From RGIG3009 sp045630765 (lineage in GTDB: Bacteria > Bacillota > Clostridia > Oscillospirales > Acutalibacteraceae): a stretch of 17,661 bases of DNA. The DNA lies in the NCBI GenBank assembly GCA_045630765.1, contig JAZQTM010000105.1, positions 1 through 17,661 on the forward strand, in the 5' to 3' direction. The position numbers and the translations under genes are program-made. Under the pieces are notes generated by a model that saw only the letters and a program-made list of their open reading frames with translations, made no database searches and was not told the origin of the DNA. Below, one piece after another: positions 6,972-14,311 of this stretch. How positions within the stretch are numbered: position 1 is the stretch's first letter; the number at the start of each line of letters is the position of its first letter.

Positions 6972-7868
6972 ATGAACCGTCGACAGTTGGAATATGCGGT
7001 GCGCCTTGCCGAGGTGCGCAGTTTTTCAAAACTCGCGGACGAATTGCATATCTCCCAGCCCGCTTTAAGTAAGCAGATCGGCGCACTGGAGCAAGAACTT
7101 GGTATCAAGTTGTTTGACCGTTCCGGCACGCCCTTGTCCCTGACACCCGCCGGCGCGTATTTTATTGAGGAAGCCAAACATCTTGCGTATAAAGAGGATC
7201 AACTCATCCGTACGTTGGAACAGTTCAAGTCCGGTGAGGCGGGACGGCTGACCATCGGTGTATCGCCGTTTCGGTGTATGTATTTGATGCCGAAGATCGT
7301 CCGCGCTATCCGCGAGAAATTCCCCGCCGTACAAGTGATCCTCCACGAGGATGACAGTACCGCCCTCCGCCGTGATGCGGCAGAAGGTAAATTCGATTTC
7401 GCGATCTTGAATTTACCGATAGATGAATCCGTTTTGGACGCCGTGCCAATCGAATCCGAGCCGTTGGTACTTGCCGTGCCGAACGAACTGGCAAAAACGT
7501 TGCCGTCGTCGGGCGGCGGTGCTTTGCGCGAGGTGGATCTGACCGATTGCAAAGACCTCCCCTTTGTGGTGGTGAGTGAAACGCAAGAGCTGCGGCAGAT
7601 CTTTGATAAAATCTGCGCTGCGGCAATGGTACAGCCCAACATAGCAGCACAGGTGCAAAGCCTTTCCGCCGCGTTAGAGATGGCGAACAACGGCGTCGGT
7701 GCTACCGTTTTGCCGCTTCCCTTTGTGGAAGATTTCTTGCAAAATAAGCGCGTTGAATTGTTCACCATTAAGCACAACACCTATTCCCGCCGATCTGCTG
7801 CGGTCACGCGCCGTGGGCAATATCTGTCGGAATACGCAAAATATGCCATTCATTTGCTGACAAAATAA
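6972..7868 (+). CDS. LysR-family transcriptional regulator
   Basis: A 298-residue LysR-type regulator. The N-terminal winged helix-turn-helix is clear: SFSKLADELHISQPALSKQI (18-37), followed by LEQELGIKLFDR and LSLTPAGAYF, and a linker helix to about 85. The effector-binding domain fills the rest (about 90-295) and begins with the typical LTIGVSPFR. Length is standard. The ATG at 6972 has AGGGAGG (6958-6964) 7 nt upstream. Unlike most LysR genes it is not divergent from an obvious target but is the last gene of the NAGPA operon, so it may control its own operon. The other candidate target is the TRAP operon that faces it across a terminator. The ligand cannot be predicted. Confidence 0.92.
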   Translation: MNRRQLEYAVRLAEVRSFSKLADELHISQPALSKQIGALEQELGIKLFDRSGTPLSLTPAGAYFIEEAKHLAYKEDQLIRTLEQFKSGEAGRLTIGVSPFRCMYLMPKIVRAIREKFPAVQVILHEDDSTALRRDAAEGKFDFAILNLPIDESVLDAVPIESEPLVLAVPNELAKTLPSSGGGALREVDLTDCKDLPFVVVSETQELRQIFDKICAAAMVQPNIAAQVQSLSAALEMANNGVGATVLPLPFVEDFLQNKRVELFTIKHNTYSRRSAAVTRRGQYLSEYAKYAIHLLTK

Positions 7869-7870
7869 CA

Positions 7871-7901
7871 AAACCGCCCGATACCGATCGGGCGGTTTTT
7901 T
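7871..7901. terminator. Bidirectional rho-independent terminator
   Basis: A 12-bp perfect inverted repeat (7871-7882 with 7887-7898; core ACCGCCCGAT) with loop ACCG. On the plus strand it runs into T residues 7896-7901 and ends the LysR operon. On the minus strand it is followed by TTTTGTTATTTTG and lies just past the stop of the 92-codon gene, so it should also end the TRAP operon. Confidence 0.9.
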
Positions 7902-7903
7902 CT

Positions 7904-8182
7904 TTATTTCGTTTTCGGCTTTTTATCGGGCGTAAGCGCTTTCTCGCCCGCGAGATACATACAAACAAGAGCGAACAACACGAGAATAGACGTGGCGTAG
8001 GTGATGATCGGGATCATCACTTTATACAAGAACGTGCAAATCGCGGTCGCGGTGTCACCGCCGATAAGAAGCGCGGCAACGTAACCGAAGAAGGTCAGAC
8101 CGCCGAGAAACAACGTGACCATCATGCCGTAACCAAAGATCAGTTTACCGATGTCCGATAACTTTTTCAGTTTTTCTTTCAC
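7904..8182 (-). CDS. Small membrane protein following the TRAP permease (possible reduced DctQ-like partner)
   Basis: A 92-residue protein with two long hydrophobic stretches (about 15-42 and 47-79) and a hydrophilic Lys/Pro-rich C-terminus (PDKKPKTK). The start is GTG at 8180-8182, supported by GGGAGG (8190-8195) 7 nt upstream; that site directly abuts the permease stop codon (8196-8198), so the pair is tightly linked. TRAP transporters need a small four-helix DctQ subunit of about 160-200 aa. This protein is half that size and downstream rather than upstream. It may be a reduced small subunit or an unrelated accessory protein. No family motif was recognised. Confidence 0.75.
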   Translation of the reverse strand: MKEKLKKLSDIGKLIFGYGMMVTLFLGGLTFFGYVAALLIGGDTATAICTFLYKVMIPIITYATSILVLFALVCMYLAGEKALTPDKKPKTK

Positions 8183-8195
8183 GTTACTTCCTCCC

Positions 8196-9551
8196 TTACA
8201 AAACGGGCAACCAGCCCATCAATACGATCACCTGCATAATGAACTGCGTAGCGACCCACCACAGATTGTTTTTAAACGTCTTGCTGAAATCCGATTCCGC
8301 AATAGACATACCGGCGTACATACCGAGTCCGAGCGGAGGCGTGATGCCGCACATCACACCGCAAATGCACGGAAGCATCGCCGCGGCGAGAAGCGGGTTA
8401 ACCCCCACAGCCGCAAGTGCGGCAATAAAAGTCGGACCAAACGTCACCACAATAGACGATCCGGGTATGATCATTCCCATCACGCAACTGATTGCCGAAA
8501 TGAACACGACCATACCGAATTTGGAGAAGTGGAACCCTTGCACAAAACCGAGCAATTCCTGTGCCACGTTTAAGTCCTTGAACATCGCACCGATCATATA
8601 CCCGATCACACAAACACCGACCGACGGAGCAATGGTTTTGACACCGCTCGCGAACATTTTGGCGATCTTATGCGGGGTAACGACAGATTTATCTTTTGCG
8701 ATCAAAAGATTGTAAATCGCCGCCATACCGGGGATGAACAGCAACAAACTTGATGACAGGAATTTTGCACCCTCTGCCCCAAGTCGCGCCGTGAAAAACG
8801 TATCCTTAAACGCGGCATCCAGCAAGAACGGCAATAAGATGACAAGCGGTAATAACATACCCTGCCAACCGTTTTTGAATACCTCGGACAGTTTCGGCAG
8901 ATCGTCCTTTGCCATCGGTTTCACTTTATAATATTTACAGAATAAGAACACCATCAACATACGTTGCGCGATAAACCACAACGAGATGATCCAAAGCACG
9001 CCCCAAAAACGGCCCTGTGACACTTCCTCCGGCAACAATGCCGTTAACGTCAACGCTTCCATTGCCGCTAAAATATTGGAGGACGGCGGGATCATATTGC
9101 CCATATAACTGGCGTTGCTGGAGATGTTCGCCGCCAATTCCGCGGGGAAACCGCTCTTTTTCATAGCGGGAACCGTGATGGTGCCGGTTGCCATAACGTT
9201 ACCAGGACCGGAGCCCGACAACGCGCCCATAAACGCGCTCGCCATAACCGCCACGTATCCCGCACCACCGGTCACGCGACCGAGCAACGACAAAATGATT
9301 GCCACGCATCCGTCGATGATCTTGGTTTTTGTCAAGATAATGGACATCGCCACAAACGCGGTCATCGTGTATAACAAATTGGTGGACAGCGCCGCATCAA
9401 CGTACTCCCATACATTACCGTAAGTGCCCGTTACAAAAAGCAATACCAGAAAACTGATAAATACCGCTTCGTATACCGGTCGCTTGAATAACAGAAACCA
9501 CACTAAAATGGTTCCCAACATCACCAGCAGATAGATCAGTGCAGAAGGCAT
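8196..9551 (-). CDS. TRAP-type transporter large permease (DctM-like)
   Basis: A 451-residue polytopic membrane protein with about 11-12 helices, of the DctM/ion-transporter superfamily. These take up organic acids or related anions using a sodium gradient. It has a pseudo-symmetric layout: a first re-entrant block LSGSGPGNVMATG (111-123) with SYMGNMIPPSS (148-158), and a second with MIIPGSSIVVTFGP and CGITPPLGLGMY near the C-terminus. The start ATG (9549-9551) has GGAGGG (9558-9563) 6 nt away and a near-consensus promoter upstream. The only partner in the window is the 92-residue membrane protein downstream; no DctP solute-binding gene is present. Substrate is unknown. The neighbouring LysR regulator is a candidate controller. 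Confidence 0.85.
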   Translation of the reverse strand: MPSALIYLLVMLGTILVWFLLFKRPVYEAVFISFLVLLFVTGTYGNVWEYVDAALSTNLLYTMTAFVAMSIILTKTKIIDGCVAIILSLLGRVTGGAGYVAVMASAFMGALSGSGPGNVMATGTITVPAMKKSGFPAELAANISSNASYMGNMIPPSSNILAAMEALTLTALLPEEVSQGRFWGVLWIISLWFIAQRMLMVFLFCKYYKVKPMAKDDLPKLSEVFKNGWQGMLLPLVILLPFLLDAAFKDTFFTARLGAEGAKFLSSSLLLFIPGMAAIYNLLIAKDKSVVTPHKIAKMFASGVKTIAPSVGVCVIGYMIGAMFKDLNVAQELLGFVQGFHFSKFGMVVFISAISCVMGMIIPGSSIVVTFGPTFIAALAAVGVNPLLAAAMLPCICGVMCGITPPLGLGMYAGMSIAESDFSKTFKNNLWWVATQFIMQVIVLMGWLPVL

Positions 9552-9607
9552 TGTATTCCCTCCATTTTATTCCGTTTTTGGAATGGATTTTATTCTTTAT
9601 AGGTTAT

Positions 9608-9635
9608 ATTATAGCCTCTATTTTGAAAATGTCAA
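9608..9635 (-). promoter_or_regulatory. Near-consensus sigma-A promoter of the TRAP operon
   Basis: Minus strand: perfect TTGACA (9630-9635), 16-bp spacer, perfect TATAAT (9608-9613). Between it and the gene are two imperfect direct copies of GAATAAAATSSA (about 9564-9592 region, minus strand) with ATTCC/GGAAT arms, a possible operator. It sits 4 bp from the terminator of the upstream polysaccharide operon. Confidence 0.85.
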
Positions 9636-9639
9636 GCAA

Positions 9640-9676
9640 AAAACGGAGAAGCCTTTGTAAAAGGCTTCTCCGTTTT
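9640..9676 (-). terminator. Rho-independent terminator of the polysaccharide operon
   Basis: A 17-bp perfect inverted repeat (9640-9656 with 9660-9676; core CGGAGAAGCC) with a 3-nt loop, starting 1 bp past the capF stop codon. On the minus strand the stem ends in a run of six T residues. It insulates the strong TRAP promoter directly downstream. Confidence 0.93.
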
Positions 9677-9677
9677 G

Positions 9678-10874
9678 TTATACGGGATCAAAGAAAGTAT
9701 CGGGGTGAGTGGGGTCAAACAATTCGTTTGCCCACATCACGGTCACCAAATCGTCGGTGTCCGAAAGGTTGATAATGTTGTGCGTATAGCCGGGGAGCAT
9801 ATGCACCGCTTCGATCTTATCACCGCTGACTTCGAAGTTGAGTACTTCGTCCGAGCCGATCTTACGCTGTTGGATCAGTCCTTTACCGCTTACCACAATG
9901 AAAAATTCCCATTTGGTGTGGTGCCAGTGCTGACCTTTGGTAATGCCCGGTTTGGAAATATTGACACTGACCTGTCCGTGTGCCGCGGTTTTTAAGAGTT
10001 CCGTGAAACTGCCGCGCTCGTCCACGTTCATTTTAAGCGAAAACGCGGCTTTGTCTTTCGGCAGATACGACAGGTAGGTAGAATACAGTTTTTTTGCAAA
10101 CGAGCCTTCCGCGATCTCAGGCATCACGAGTGTTTCGGGTTGTGCTTTGAAGGAATGGAGCAACTCAACGATTTCGCCCAAGGTGACTTTGTGCGTGACA
10201 GGAGCGGCACAAAACGCGCCGTCGTCACACAGCACGGTGTTGATGCCGTCGAAGGTGCAGTGATGTTCCTTGCCCTCCAACGCGTCCAGCATCTCCTCAA
10301 CCAGATCATCGATATACAGCAGTTCCAACTGAATAGCGGGATCGTTTACCGTGATGGGCAGATCGTTTGCGGTGTTATGGCAGAACGTTGCGACTGCTGA
10401 ATTGTAATTCGGGCGACACCATTTGCCGAACAGATTGGGGAAGCGATAGACCATCACCTTGGCGCCCGTTTCCTCACCGTAGGCAAAGAACAGGTCCTCC
10501 CCCGCTTTTTTGGAACGGCCGTACTCGCTGTCGTACCGACCGATGCAAGTCGCCTGAATGGAACTGGAAAGCAACACGGGGCACGTGTTCTTATGCTTTC
10601 TCAAGGTATCCAGCAACGTGGAGGCGAAGCCGAAATTGCCCGCCATAAACTCCTCTGTATTTTGCGGACGGTTGACACCTGCCAAATTGAACACGAAATC
10701 TGCTTGTTTACAGTAGGTGTCCAGTTCTTCGGGTGTGGAATCAATATCGTATTCAAAAATATTGTCAATCACAAGTGACGGACGGGTGCGGTTTTTACCG
10801 TCGCGGACGGTTTTTAAGGTCTCGACCAAGTTTTTGCCGACAAAGCCCTTCGCACCGGTTACTAAAATTTTCAT
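9678..10874 (-). CDS. capF: CapF-type bifunctional SDR/cupin reductase of UDP-L-FucNAc synthesis
   Basis: A 398-residue protein of the CapF/FnlB/WbjC family, the second enzyme of UDP-N-acetyl-L-fucosamine synthesis, acting on the CapE product. The N-terminal NAD(P)-binding SDR domain (about 1-275) has TGAKGFVG (6-13) and the catalytic YGRSK (Tyr118, Lys122). The C-terminal cupin domain (about 285-398) carries QHWHHTKWEF with His316, His318 and Glu323, and a later His365 in GYTHN, placed as metal ligands. In S. aureus CapF the cupin does C-3 epimerisation and the SDR domain does the C-4 reduction. Length is slightly above the 369 aa of the S. aureus enzyme. Its ATG overlaps the upstream gene's stop (ATGA), with GAGGTGA just ahead. 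It is the last gene of the operon. Confidence 0.93.
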   Translation of the reverse strand: MKILVTGAKGFVGKNLVETLKTVRDGKNRTRPSLVIDNIFEYDIDSTPEELDTYCKQADFVFNLAGVNRPQNTEEFMAGNFGFASTLLDTLRKHKNTCPVLLSSSIQATCIGRYDSEYGRSKKAGEDLFFAYGEETGAKVMVYRFPNLFGKWCRPNYNSAVATFCHNTANDLPITVNDPAIQLELLYIDDLVEEMLDALEGKEHHCTFDGINTVLCDDGAFCAAPVTHKVTLGEIVELLHSFKAQPETLVMPEIAEGSFAKKLYSTYLSYLPKDKAAFSLKMNVDERGSFTELLKTAAHGQVSVNISKPGITKGQHWHHTKWEFFIVVSGKGLIQQRKIGSDEVLNFEVSGDKIEAVHMLPGYTHNIINLSDTDDLVTVMWANELFDPTHPDTFFDPV

Positions 10875-12031
10875 CGTGTCACCTCATATAGCCCCAGATC
10901 GGATAACAACGCATTCACCGTTTCCACCTCGCGGTCGGATTGACCCGCCACCGTTGTCGCACGTATAAACGCACCTTTGATGCGTTTGTTGGCTACTTTT
11001 TGGAAAATGCGACGCACCTGATAGTACGGTGTCAATAAAGGCTTGCCGTCCAATGCCGGGTAAAGCTGTTTGAGATCGCGGTACGGCATAAACACCGTGT
11101 GCCGCAAAAAGCCGAAACGACCGTGTTGTGCAGCCGCGGCAGCCCCGCGTTGCTCGGCCGATCCGAACAGACCGCCGTTTAGGATAAAGGTTTCCATACG
11201 GCGGGTAAGATCATCGTGTTCCGCACCGCCAAACCATACGTCTCCCAGACAGCACGCCGTCTTGTAGAAAGGAAGCAGTGCGGCACGGTCGCAAAATTCG
11301 CGCACCGCTGTTTCATCCGCACAGCCGCTTTGGCGCAACAACCACAAATCCATAATGGGACGAACACCGCAACCGCCCCGCATAAAATGATAGGCGGTGT
11401 GTGCGAGCATATGAAACGCAAAGAAATCCGGCGTTTGCAACGTTTTGTACCCTTTGGAAACGGTATGTTCCCACACGGTTTCCAGTACCGCATCCATTGC
11501 GGGCTGGCGCTCTAAAATGTTGTGATGCAATTCCACGTGCACGCCGTCACACGTAAACAACTGGTCGTGATACCCGCGCACGCCGTTCGTGTCAAATCCC
11601 TCTGCTACCAACACGGCGGCAGCACGTTCAAAATCCTCGGCACGCACCAACACGTCGATGTCACAGCTGACACGCATCCACGGTTCGGGATACATAACCC
11701 GCATCACCGCACCTTTAAGCGGCATATACGGAATGTGTTCCCGTTCGAATACCGCGCCGATGTGTTCAAGCTCCGCTTCCAGTTTCGCGTACCGATACTG
11801 CGTCATTTCCAGCAGATCCGCCACACGCGCTAAATACGCTTGCTCCTCTTCGGTGGAGGGGGTGGGCAACGCGCCGCTTTTCCCGACGGCATCGCACAAG
11901 ATATACATAAGGTCGTGTTTCCGCGCCAATGTGTACACCGCTTTGAACTGCTCAACAGTCAGCTGCTCGCCAAACGGTTTGCCCTCCAAGCCGGCTCGTA
12001 ACAACGCAAGAAAAAGTTGTTCGGTTGTCAT
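10871..12031 (-). CDS. NTP_transf_5-family nucleotidyltransferase-like protein
   Basis: A protein of about 386 residues belonging to the uncharacterised nucleotidyltransferase family (NTP_transf_5) common in capsule and secondary-metabolite clusters. The fold's landmarks are MPLKGAVMRVMYPEP (103-117), the metal-binding CDIDVLV (Asp124, Asp126), and VHVELHHNI with Glu167 as a likely third acidic residue. The active-site residues look intact. Its substrate is unknown; this family also includes members of toxin-antitoxin-like and sugar-modifying settings. Start choice: the frame is open to 12067, but only TTG is available there, without a ribosome site. The ATG at 12029-12031, behind AGAGAG (12042-12047), is preferred; GTG at 12034 is also possible. 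It lies between capG and capF, overlapping capF by 4 bp, so it belongs to the same pathway unit. Confidence 0.82.
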   Translation of the reverse strand: MTTEQLFLALLRAGLEGKPFGEQLTVEQFKAVYTLARKHDLMYILCDAVGKSGALPTPSTEEEQAYLARVADLLEMTQYRYAKLEAELEHIGAVFEREHIPYMPLKGAVMRVMYPEPWMRVSCDIDVLVRAEDFERAAAVLVAEGFDTNGVRGYHDQLFTCDGVHVELHHNILERQPAMDAVLETVWEHTVSKGYKTLQTPDFFAFHMLAHTAYHFMRGGCGVRPIMDLWLLRQSGCADETAVREFCDRAALLPFYKTACCLGDVWFGGAEHDDLTRRMETFILNGGLFGSAEQRGAAAAAQHGRFGFLRHTVFMPYRDLKQLYPALDGKPLLTPYYQVRRIFQKVANKRIKGAFIRATTVAGQSDREVETVNALLSDLGLYEVTR

Positions 12032-12051
12032 CACAACATCACTCTCTGTCG

Positions 12052-13212
12052 TTAAAATTTCCGCCAAACCATTTTGTTGACTACGCCAACGTAGGACTGA
12101 ATGATTTTGACGACTTTCGTCGAAACGTTTTCCTCGATATAGTCCGGAACGGGGATGCCGTAATCGCCGTTTTGATTCATCGTAACAGCGGTATCTACCG
12201 ATTGCAGCAAGCCAACCTCATCAATACCCGACAGGATAAAGCACGCTTTATCCAACGCTTCGGGGCGCTCGGTGGAGGTGCGGATGCACACCGCGGGAAA
12301 CGGTTTGCCAATGGAGGTGAAGAAACTGCTCTCCTCCGGCAACGTACCCGAATCGGATACCACGCAAAACGCATTCATCTGCAAGCAGTTGTAATCGTGG
12401 AAGCCGAGCGGCTCCTGACGGATCACGCGCTTGTCCAACTCAAAGCCGCTCGCGTCCAATCGATTGCGCGAACGCGGATGGCAGGAATACAAAATCGGCA
12501 TATCGTATTTCTCCGCCATCTTGTTGATAGCGGTGAAAAGGCTTACAAAGTTTTTCTCGGTATCGATGTTTTCCTCACGATGGGCGGAAAGCAGAATATA
12601 CTTGCCCTTTTCCAGCCCTAATCGCTTATGCACGTCACTCGCTTCGATCTCGGCAAGGTTATTGTGTAACACCTCCGCCATCGGCGAACCGGTCACGTAG
12701 GTGCGCTCTTTCGGCAGACCGCAGTCCGCGAGATAACGGCGCGCATGCTCGGAATACGCCATATTGACGTCCGAGATAATATCGACAATGCGGCGGTTGG
12801 TTTCCTCCGGCAGGCACTCATCCTTGCAACGGTTGCCCGCTTCCATATGGAAGATCGGGATATGTAACCGCTTCGCACCGATCACCGACAGGCAGCTGTT
12901 GGTATCGCCGAGCACCAGTACGGCGTCGGGTTTGATCTCTGCCATCAATTTATACGATTTCGCAATGATATTGCCGCAGGTCTCGCCAAGGTCGGCACCC
13001 ACCGCGTCCAAATACACGTCGGGATCGTCAAGTTTTAAGTCCTTGAAGAACACGCCGTTTAAATTGTAGTCATAGTTTTGACCCGTGTGCGCCAAGATGG
13101 TATCGAAATACGTGCGGCATTTGTTGATGACCGCCGCCAGTCGAATGATCTCGGGGCGCGTGCCGACGATAATTAAGAGTTTTAGTTTGCCGTTATTTTT
13201 GAAAGCTGCCAT
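12052..13212 (-). CDS. capG: CapG-type UDP-GlcNAc-2-epimerase family enzyme (UDP-L-FucNAc step)
   Basis: About 386 residues, non-hydrolysing UDP-N-acetylglucosamine 2-epimerase family (WecB fold), CapG/FnlC branch, which turns UDP-L-PneNAc-type product into UDP-L-FucNAc by C-2 epimerisation. Motifs: VGTRPEIIRLAAVI (16-29), HTGQNYDYNLNGVFF, LGDTNS (Asp103), FHMEAGNRCKDECLPEETNR (Glu124, Glu136/137) and SAHREENID (His211). The NRCKDE variant in place of LRT is what I associate with the CapG branch rather than WecB. The upstream acyltransferase stop overlaps an ATG at 13219-13221 (ATGA), but GGAG abuts that ATG. The in-frame ATG at 13210-13212 has a workable 9-nt spacing, so I chose it; the longer form adds three residues. 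Confidence 0.92.
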   Translation of the reverse strand: MAAFKNNGKLKLLIIVGTRPEIIRLAAVINKCRTYFDTILAHTGQNYDYNLNGVFFKDLKLDDPDVYLDAVGADLGETCGNIIAKSYKLMAEIKPDAVLVLGDTNSCLSVIGAKRLHIPIFHMEAGNRCKDECLPEETNRRIVDIISDVNMAYSEHARRYLADCGLPKERTYVTGSPMAEVLHNNLAEIEASDVHKRLGLEKGKYILLSAHREENIDTEKNFVSLFTAINKMAEKYDMPILYSCHPRSRNRLDASGFELDKRVIRQEPLGFHDYNCLQMNAFCVVSDSGTLPEESSFFTSIGKPFPAVCIRTSTERPEALDKACFILSGIDEVGLLQSVDTAVTMNQNGDYGIPVPDYIEENVSTKVVKIIQSYVGVVNKMVWRKF

Positions 13213-13217
13213 GTTCT

Positions 13218-14267
13218 TCATCTCCGTACTGTTTTGTTGTGAATAGCCTTTGCTATATACCTTCCCAACAGGGTGGAAAGTAATGCCAATATAGTGCTGA
13301 TAAGCAGCGCAATCACCAGATAGACCTGATGACCGACAAGTCCTAATTCTATCATAATGTTCACGACTGTCATATGATAAATAAACAGACCGTAGGAAAT
13401 ATCAAATTTGATGTTTAAGGAGGGTAAATTGTACGCCAATCCGATCAGCGCGGGTACTCGCAACCAGTAGGTGAACAAGCCGTATTGCTCTACTCCAATA
13501 TCCAGTTTCGTGACACTGAACACAAAAGATGCGGCAAAGAACAACCACCATGTCCGTTTCAAAAACGGAATCGCCTTGTGTTGATAGTGCGCCAAAAAGG
13601 CACCGAGCATAAACAACCATAAATGCGGCAAAAGCGTTTGCCCATACAGTTTCCCGATAACGCCCGGTAGTAGTCCTTTGATGACCGGCGACACGGCTTT
13701 GATCAAAGCCGCGGCCGCAAGGACACCTGTCCACCAGAAGCCGTTTTTGTTTTTTAACCACTTATACAAAAACCATACCGCTATGTAAAACTGAATGGTA
13801 AGCCCCATCGTCCACAGTGACCCGTTAGGCGTGCCGCATCCATAACTGCGCAAAAAATCGGGAGTCCAAAACTGAAAGACCGTTGCCTGACCAACGGTGA
13901 ACAGCGCCATCATCAGCCAGTTGATCTTTTCCTTAAACATGATCAACAGCACGATAATCTCTACTGCGACGGCAACCCACAGTTCGGGGAAAATACGAGT
14001 GGCGCGCTTTTTGGCATAGGCGAGAAACGAGCCGTCCGAAGCGGTGGAAGCGTTGTGAATAGAGTTCCAGATCAAAAATCCGCTCAACATAAAGAAAATG
14101 GGAACACCCATAAACAGGCACATAATCTGTGTAAGTGCTTCCGGAACCGTTACTTGCAAGTGGTTGAGCATGTGTAAATACGCAACCTGAAATGCCGCCA
14201 AGATTTTTAAAGTATTGAGGGCGTTTTTTCGCACATCAAATGAGCCTTGTTGTGTAAGAAAGCCCAT
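13218..14267 (-). CDS. Acyltransferase 3 family membrane protein
   Basis: A 349-residue integral membrane acyltransferase (Acyl_transf_3, OafA/YrhL type) that adds acetyl or other acyl groups to surface glycans from the cytoplasmic side. About ten hydrophobic helices are visible. The N-terminal helix carries LKILAAFQVAYLHMLNH with the conserved His (about 32), followed by MGVPIFFMLSGFLIW, a hallmark of the family. The frame is open to 14300, but the ATG at 14265-14267 is chosen because GGAGG (14275-14279) lies 7 nt ahead. It ends in an ATGA overlap at the capG start. Its place between capE and capG suggests O-acylation of the FucNAc-containing repeat or a partner sugar; the acyl group and position cannot be read from sequence. 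Confidence 0.9.
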   Translation of the reverse strand: MGFLTQQGSFDVRKNALNTLKILAAFQVAYLHMLNHLQVTVPEALTQIMCLFMGVPIFFMLSGFLIWNSIHNASTASDGSFLAYAKKRATRIFPELWVAVAVEIIVLLIMFKEKINWLMMALFTVGQATVFQFWTPDFLRSYGCGTPNGSLWTMGLTIQFYIAVWFLYKWLKNKNGFWWTGVLAAAALIKAVSPVIKGLLPGVIGKLYGQTLLPHLWLFMLGAFLAHYQHKAIPFLKRTWWLFFAASFVFSVTKLDIGVEQYGLFTYWLRVPALIGLAYNLPSLNIKFDISYGLFIYHMTVVNIMIELGLVGHQVYLVIALLISTILALLSTLLGRYIAKAIHNKTVRR

Positions 14268-14311
14268 ACCTTTACCTCCGTTTTTGTGTTGGACAAACAA
14301 TGTGTAAGAAC

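Noticed and set aside
8196..9551. Reading the permease as a citrate/lactate carrier of another ion-transporter family
   Set aside because: The GSGPGNVMATG and SYMGNMIPPSS blocks and the overall length fit the TRAP DctM group better, though a sister family cannot be ruled out.
12025..12621. A 198-codon plus-strand open frame
   Set aside because: It is antisense to capG, whose protein is strongly recognisable; the plus-strand translation has no motif and no ribosome site.
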